7,610 nt of DNA from Fibrobacterales bacterium. Lineage in GTDB: Bacteria > Fibrobacterota > Fibrobacteria > Fibrobacterales > Fibrobacteraceae. Below, piece after piece: positions 5,205 through 7,610 of this stretch. Position numbers and translations under genes: made by a program. The DNA lies in contig BNUP01000103.1 of the NCBI GenBank assembly GCA_025997455.1, forward strand, positions 1 to 7,610, read 5' to 3'. Numbering within the stretch: the stretch's first letter is position 1; each line of letters starts with the position of its first letter. The notes under the pieces were generated by a model. That model had not been told where the DNA came from. It did no database searches and saw only the letters and a program-made list of their open reading frames with translations.

Positions 5205-6761
5205 TTAGTCCCTTAAACAACGCACACTAAACGAGTAGTTGTCCTTACCGTAGTTGTCTCTGCCCACACTCTCGTCGTAGTAGTACATGCGCCTGCCGTA
5301 GGCGCTGCTCGCATTGCTCTCCGTAGCACTCCACCAGTTGCCGTCGTAGCCGACAACGTTGAAACTGCCATCGGAGTAGCCGTAGCCTCCGGGCAAAGCA
5401 CTAAAACCGTAATCATCTGTGCCGTTGCCACTATCATTCCACCCATTCTTTGCTTTTAATTTTGCCCCTGCTGTGCTGCCAACATAATTTTCAAGCGTAG
5501 TCCATTCGGCATCGCTTGGCAAATGCCAACCGGAGGGGCAAACTGTTTTCGCAGTTGCCCAGTCATACAACCTGCCGTAAGTTACGCAGTTGTCAGGGTT
5601 GTTATCATAGCACTTACTCCCGTTCGCATTGTAGTTCAAATTCTCCGCCATCCAAACCTGCCCATCTATGGTTACGAAAGCGTAGATTTTCCCGTCACGA
5701 GCATCGCAGGCGGAGATAAAAGGGTTATATGCAGTGCCGCCGCAAAGTGCCTTTGCCCAACTTACCTCCGTTTCACCGCAAGTAAGCGTGAATGTGGATC
5801 CGTTGTCTGTAAGTTCGCAACCAACACCAGGAATTCCCGGAATACCCTGTGAACCTTGTGCACCATTGTCTAAATAACCTTGAAATTCCCCTCCGCAATA
5901 AACATCATAAGCGTGTCCCTCAGTTCCCGATCTCACTGTGCAACTTGTTCCATCTGCTCCAGTATCGCCTTTGTCTCCTTTAGCACCCGTTTCACCTTGT
6001 GCACCGGTTGCTCCGTCCTCTCCATCTACACCATCTTGACCATCAGCACCGGTTGCACCTGTGTCTCCTGTGTCCCCTTTGTCTCCCTTGTCTCCCTTGT
6101 CTCCTTTAGCACCCGTTTCACCTTGTGCACCGGTTGCTCCGTCTTGTCCATCTACACCATCTTGACCGTCTGCACCTGTCGCCCCCGTTGCTCCCGTGTC
6201 CCCTTTATCGCCCTTGTCTCCTTTAGCACCCGTTTCACCTTGTGCACCGGTCGCTCCGTCCTCTCCGTCTACACCATCTTGACCATCTGCACCTGTTGCA
6301 CCTGTCGCTCCGGTATCTCCTTTATCGCCTTTGTCTCCCTTGTCTCCCTTGTCTCCTTTAGCACCCGTTTCACCTTGTGCACCGGTTGCTCCGTCTTGTC
6401 CATCTACACCATCTTGACCGTCTGCACCTGTTGCTCCCGTGTCTCCTTTATCGCCCTTGTCTCCTTTTTCACCAACCGCTCCCGTTGCTCCGGTATCGCC
6501 TTTATCTCCTTTAGCACCCGTTTCTCCTTGTGCACCGGTTGCTCCATTGTGAATTTCGCCCACCTTGGTTTTCTCTTCGCCCACACCGCAGAGAACATCA
6601 AAGCCGTCATCGCTGCGAGTTTGGACAATACAACTTGAGCCATCGGCTCCGTCAATACCATCTTTACCGTCATTGCCGGTAATTCCGTCAGAACCAACCT
6701 CGGAACAGGCAAAGAATAGGGGAACGGCGATAAACGCCGCGAAAATGAATTTGCGATTCAT
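5205..6761 (-). CDS. Collagen-like FISUMP-domain surface lipoprotein
   Basis: The 518-residue protein starts with a lipoprotein signal (MNRKFIFAAFIAVPLFFAC, predicted lipidated C19). Three Gly-X-Y runs follow (about 23-43, 73-270 and 300-314), each leading directly into a Cys-pair segment (C44/C58, C274/C289, C315/C328). From about residue 350 to the end is a FISUMP (Fib_succ_major, TIGR02145-like) domain: DGQVWMAENLNY, YGRLYDWATAKTVCPSGWHLPSDAEW, GFSALPGG, NWWSAT and the final FSVRCLRD. The family is abundant in Fibrobacter and functionally poorly known; the fold appears lectin/FGE-like. Triplets such as GDK repeat without prolines in the main run, so charge pairs should stabilise any triple helix. 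The likely role is a trimeric stalk displaying a binding head at the cell surface (inference). ATG 6761 is supported by AAGGAG 6 bases upstream. The last part of the head uses NNC codons unusually often. Confidence 0.9.
   Translation of the reverse strand: MNRKFIFAAFIAVPLFFACSEVGSDGITGNDGKDGIDGADGSSCIVQTRSDDGFDVLCGVGEEKTKVGEIHNGATGAQGETGAKGDKGDTGATGAVGEKGDKGDKGDTGATGADGQDGVDGQDGATGAQGETGAKGDKGDKGDKGDKGDTGATGATGADGQDGVDGEDGATGAQGETGAKGDKGDKGDTGATGATGADGQDGVDGQDGATGAQGETGAKGDKGDKGDKGDTGDTGATGADGQDGVDGEDGATGAQGETGAKGDKGDTGADGTSCTVRSGTEGHAYDVYCGGEFQGYLDNGAQGSQGIPGIPGVGCELTDNGSTFTLTCGETEVSWAKALCGGTAYNPFISACDARDGKIYAFVTIDGQVWMAENLNYNANGSKCYDNNPDNCVTYGRLYDWATAKTVCPSGWHLPSDAEWTTLENYVGSTAGAKLKAKNGWNDSGNGTDDYGFSALPGGYGYSDGSFNVVGYDGNWWSATESNASSAYGRRMYYYDESVGRDNYGKDNYSFSVRCLRD
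5235..5330 (-). other. NNC-codon-rich candidate variable segment of the FISUMP head
   Basis: These 32 codons (residues 478-509) lie between the Trp-Trp-coding pair and the conserved last nine residues (510-518). Eighteen of them are NNC: 6 TAC, 3 GAC, 3 AGC, 2 AAC, 2 GGC, one GCC and one CGC. Every one of these can be reached from AAC by changing only A bases. Upstream FISUMP codons mix NAT and NAC; here TAT and GAT are absent. This is the composition expected of a DGR variable region, but no template is visible in the window. Confidence 0.35.
5952..6545 (-). repeat. Collagen-coding tandem repeat (66 Gly-X-Y triplets)
   Basis: This DNA codes residues 73-270 as 66 uninterrupted triplets. It is built from five blocks starting GATGAQGETGAKGDKGD: 6393-6545 (17 triplets), 6258-6392 (15), 6141-6257 (13), 6015-6140 (14) and 5952-6014 (7, cut short). 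Blocks differ in the number of GDK and GAT triplets and alternate GQD/GED before the next block. DNA identity between blocks is high, so slippage or unequal recombination is likely to change stalk length. Assembly from short reads may be unreliable here. Confidence 0.9.
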
Positions 6762-6767
6762 AATGAA

Positions 6768-6773
6768 CTCCTT
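6768..6773 (-). promoter_or_regulatory. Shine-Dalgarno site of the FISUMP lipoprotein gene
   Basis: On the minus strand AAGGAG lies 6 bases before ATG 6761. It fixes the start and agrees with the signal peptide beginning there. Confidence 0.8.
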
Positions 6774-6835
6774 GTTTGAGTGTGGTTATTCCCATTGTGG
6801 GATTGCGGTGAAAAGATTTGAGATACCTTAGCATA

Positions 6836-6877
6836 GGTAACCTCTATTAACCTCCTAAGAGGTTGGTAGAGGTTACC
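6836..6877. promoter_or_regulatory. Operator-like palindrome with four half-sites at 10-bp spacing
   Basis: GGTAACCTCTA (6836-6846) and TAGAGGTTACC (6867-6877) are perfect complements, and AACCTC (6849-6854) pairs with GAGGTT (6859-6864) around CTAA. The hexamer AACCTC or its complement thus occurs at 6839, 6849, 6859 and 6869, all on one face of the helix. It lies 75-116 bp upstream of the lipoprotein start, near where a promoter should be; TATGCT on the minus strand just inside it could be a -10. As plus-strand RNA it would be an almost continuous stem with two G-U pairs. Confidence 0.5.
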
Positions 6878-6977
6878 AAGCGACATGGGCGAACTGCGTT
6901 TTTTATGCAAATTTGAGTAGTTTTCTGCCATTGTATATACAGATTATCTCAGGTTTCTTTTTAACACTCTAACTTAC

Positions 6978-6993
6978 GAGTGCTAAAGCACTC
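6978..6993. repeat. Short hairpin GAGTGC-TAAA-GCACTC
   Basis: A perfect 6-bp stem around TAAA. CACTC at 6965-6969 could pair instead with GAGTG at 6978-6982, giving an alternative fold. It is the first of the hairpin series running to 7209. Confidence 0.55.
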
Positions 6994-7000
6994 TCTCTCC

Positions 7001-7022
7001 GAAAGCCAAACTCTTGGCTTTC
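7001..7022. repeat. Hairpin with 8-bp stem
   Basis: GAAAGCCA (7001-7008) pairs perfectly with TGGCTTTC (7015-7022) around a 6-nt loop. It lies 7 bases from the previous hairpin. Confidence 0.6.
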
Positions 7023-7070
7023 AGTATCACAACTCCTTTTTAATTGGGCGGCTATACTTATTGCCGTCGT

Positions 7071-7120
7071 CTCTAAAAACTCAAATCTGTGGAATTGTGT
7101 TACAAAGGGAGTTTTTAGAG
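7071..7120. repeat. Inverted repeat with 12-bp stem
   Basis: CTCTAAAAACTC (7071-7082) and GAGTTTTTAGAG (7109-7120) pair perfectly around a 26-nt loop. Confidence 0.65.
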
Positions 7121-7124
7121 GTTT

Positions 7125-7151
7125 CCTATAGAAGGTATTTTCTCTTATAGG
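7125..7151. repeat. Hairpin with 6-bp stem
   Basis: CCTATA (7125-7130) pairs with TATAGG (7146-7151); GAA and TTC inside could extend it past a small bulge. It is only 4 bases from the previous inverted repeat. Confidence 0.45.
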
Positions 7152-7170
7152 CTTTATTTTAATAATGTTA

Positions 7171-7193
7171 AGTTCTGGGCTTTGCCCAGAACT
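7171..7193. repeat. Strong 10-bp hairpin
   Basis: AGTTCTGGGC (7171-7180) and GCCCAGAACT (7184-7193) pair perfectly around TTT. It is the most stable of the series. It could end transcription of the Rpn gene on the minus strand, but what follows there (TAACATTATT) is a poor U-run. Confidence 0.6.
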
Positions 7194-7209
7194 CCTGTAT
7201 ACAGGAGTT
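7190..7209. repeat. Perfect 20-bp palindrome
   Basis: AACTCCTGTATACAGGAGTT is identical on both strands. It shares 7190-7193 with the preceding hairpin and is followed by A6-G-T6. It may be a dimeric protein-binding site or part of a terminator; the sequence does not decide. Confidence 0.6.
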
Positions 7210-7305
7210 AAAAAAGTTTTTTGCAAGTTTTGCGACATTATGGGTAAATATAGAATTTTTTTGGGCAAAATGCAAGGAAAAAGAATAAGCGTGATTTTTT
7301 TATTG

Positions 7306-7610
7306 TCATAATTGTTCAATGTCTTTGGAGGAAAGTCCCGTTGCCACAACAATAACACTAACTGCCACGCCTTGGGATTTGAGATTTTGGGCTATTGCTA
7401 ATTGAGCTTCCTTTTTACCACGAGCCTCGCCTGCCAACTCACCCTCCGCTCTGCTTTCTGATAATTCCATTGCCCTAAATATAATACCCTCATGAACTTT
7501 ATCGTAGGCTGCCCGTTCCTCTTCGGTGTAGGCGTATTCTCGGCATAAATCTAATGCTTTTGCTATAATTTTATTCTCTTTTAACGATTGGGAAATCTTT
7601 TCTTCTTTGG
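7306..7610 (-). CDS. Rpn-family recombination-promoting nuclease / putative transposase (PD-(D/E)XK), C-terminal part
   Basis: The gene enters from the right edge; 100 codons and a TGA stop (7306-7308) are visible. The segment ICL-like LCREYAYTEEERAAYDKVHEG, then a charged linker with small residues (SESRAEGELAGEARGKKEAQL), then the last helix pair LKSQGVAVSVIVVATGLSSKDIEQL are typical of the C-terminus of Rpn proteins (PF12784-like), whose N-terminal PD-(D/E)XK nuclease core lies outside the window. The closing helix-turn-helix-like motif, with TGLS followed by an acidic IEQL end, is the most recognisable part. E. coli RpnA-type proteins cut DNA and promote RecA-independent recombination; they are usually multicopy and horizontally spread. 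Whether the nuclease core here is intact cannot be seen. Confidence 0.75.
   Translation of the reverse strand, partial: KEEKISQSLKENKIIAKALDLCREYAYTEEERAAYDKVHEGIIFRAMELSESRAEGELAGEARGKKEAQLAIAQNLKSQGVAVSVIVVATGLSSKDIEQL

Larger units (their letters stand above)
6762..7305. other. Structured intergenic region between the Rpn gene and the FISUMP gene
   Basis: These 544 bases contain no gene I can support. From the lipoprotein side they hold its ribosome site, an operator-like palindrome (6836-6877), an A/T-rich stretch with the 10-bp palindrome TGTATATACA (6932-6941), then a run of six hairpins (6978-7209) and an A6-G-T6 tract (7210-7222). A 129-codon open frame on the minus strand (6969-7358) covers the hairpins and has no conserved look. 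Confidence 0.7.

Noticed and set aside
5880..6638. 252-codon open frame on the plus strand, rich in Cys, Ser and Thr
   Set aside because: It is the antisense of the collagen repeat; its periodic composition comes from the Gly-X-Y codons, and it has no ribosome site or domain.
6983..7030. 15-codon minus-strand frame (GTG start, ends FGERVL) with GGAG upstream
   Set aside because: The GGAG is only 2 bases from the GTG, and the frame is made mostly of two hairpin arms; a leader peptide cannot be supported.
6978..7209. Integron attC-like sites
   Set aside because: The hairpins lack the paired RYYYAAC/GTTRRRY core sites and no integrase or cassette gene is present.
6969..7358. 129-codon open frame on the minus strand
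   Set aside because: It overlaps the Rpn gene end in another frame and runs across six hairpins; the protein has no conserved look.

Overview
The window most likely comes from a Fibrobacterota genome, probably an uncultured gut lineage. The main evidence is the lipoprotein at 5205-6761, whose C-terminal 160 or so residues match the Fibrobacter succinogenes major paralogous (FISUMP, Fib_succ_major) domain. The moderate-to-low GC content and several genes without a Shine-Dalgarno site fit this but do not prove it. Bacteroidota also carry FISUMP proteins and cannot be excluded.

Layout. Plus strand: the 3' end of rsmD (1-396), a 121-base gap, then three tightly packed genes (518-3518): a SAM-dependent methyltransferase, a GT4-type glycosyltransferase and a flippase-like multispanning membrane protein. 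They are joined by two stop/start overlaps (ATGA). They look like one translationally coupled unit that builds or modifies an envelope glycan or glycolipid; the substrate cannot be read from sequence. Minus strand: a MalY/PatB-family PLP enzyme (3410-4585) whose last 36 codons, stop included, lie antisense to the last 36 codons, stop included, of the flippase gene. Next is a 619-base gene-free patch crowded with G-rich tandem repeats and inverted repeats (4586-5204). After it come the FISUMP lipoprotein (5205-6761), a 544-base structured intergenic region (6762-7305) and the 3' end of an Rpn-type PD-(D/E)XK nuclease gene (7306-7610, cut by the window edge).

Most interesting region. The FISUMP protein has the build of a surface-display binder: lipobox cysteine, three Gly-X-Y runs each followed by a Cys-pair module, then a C-terminal head. 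The last part of the head is coded mostly by NNC codons (18 of 32 codons just before the conserved last nine residues). A perfect 12-bp hairpin lies directly against the stop codon. This resembles the variable region of a diversity-generating retroelement (DGR) target: AAC-rich template, lectin-like head, hairpin just downstream. No reverse transcriptase or template repeat is visible here, so this is a hypothesis.

Other points of interest are an operator-like palindrome with four half-sites spaced exactly 10 bp apart upstream of the lipoprotein gene, a chain of six hairpins between that palindrome and the Rpn gene, and a 26-bp repeat found in opposite orientation on the two sides of the glycan/aminotransferase block.
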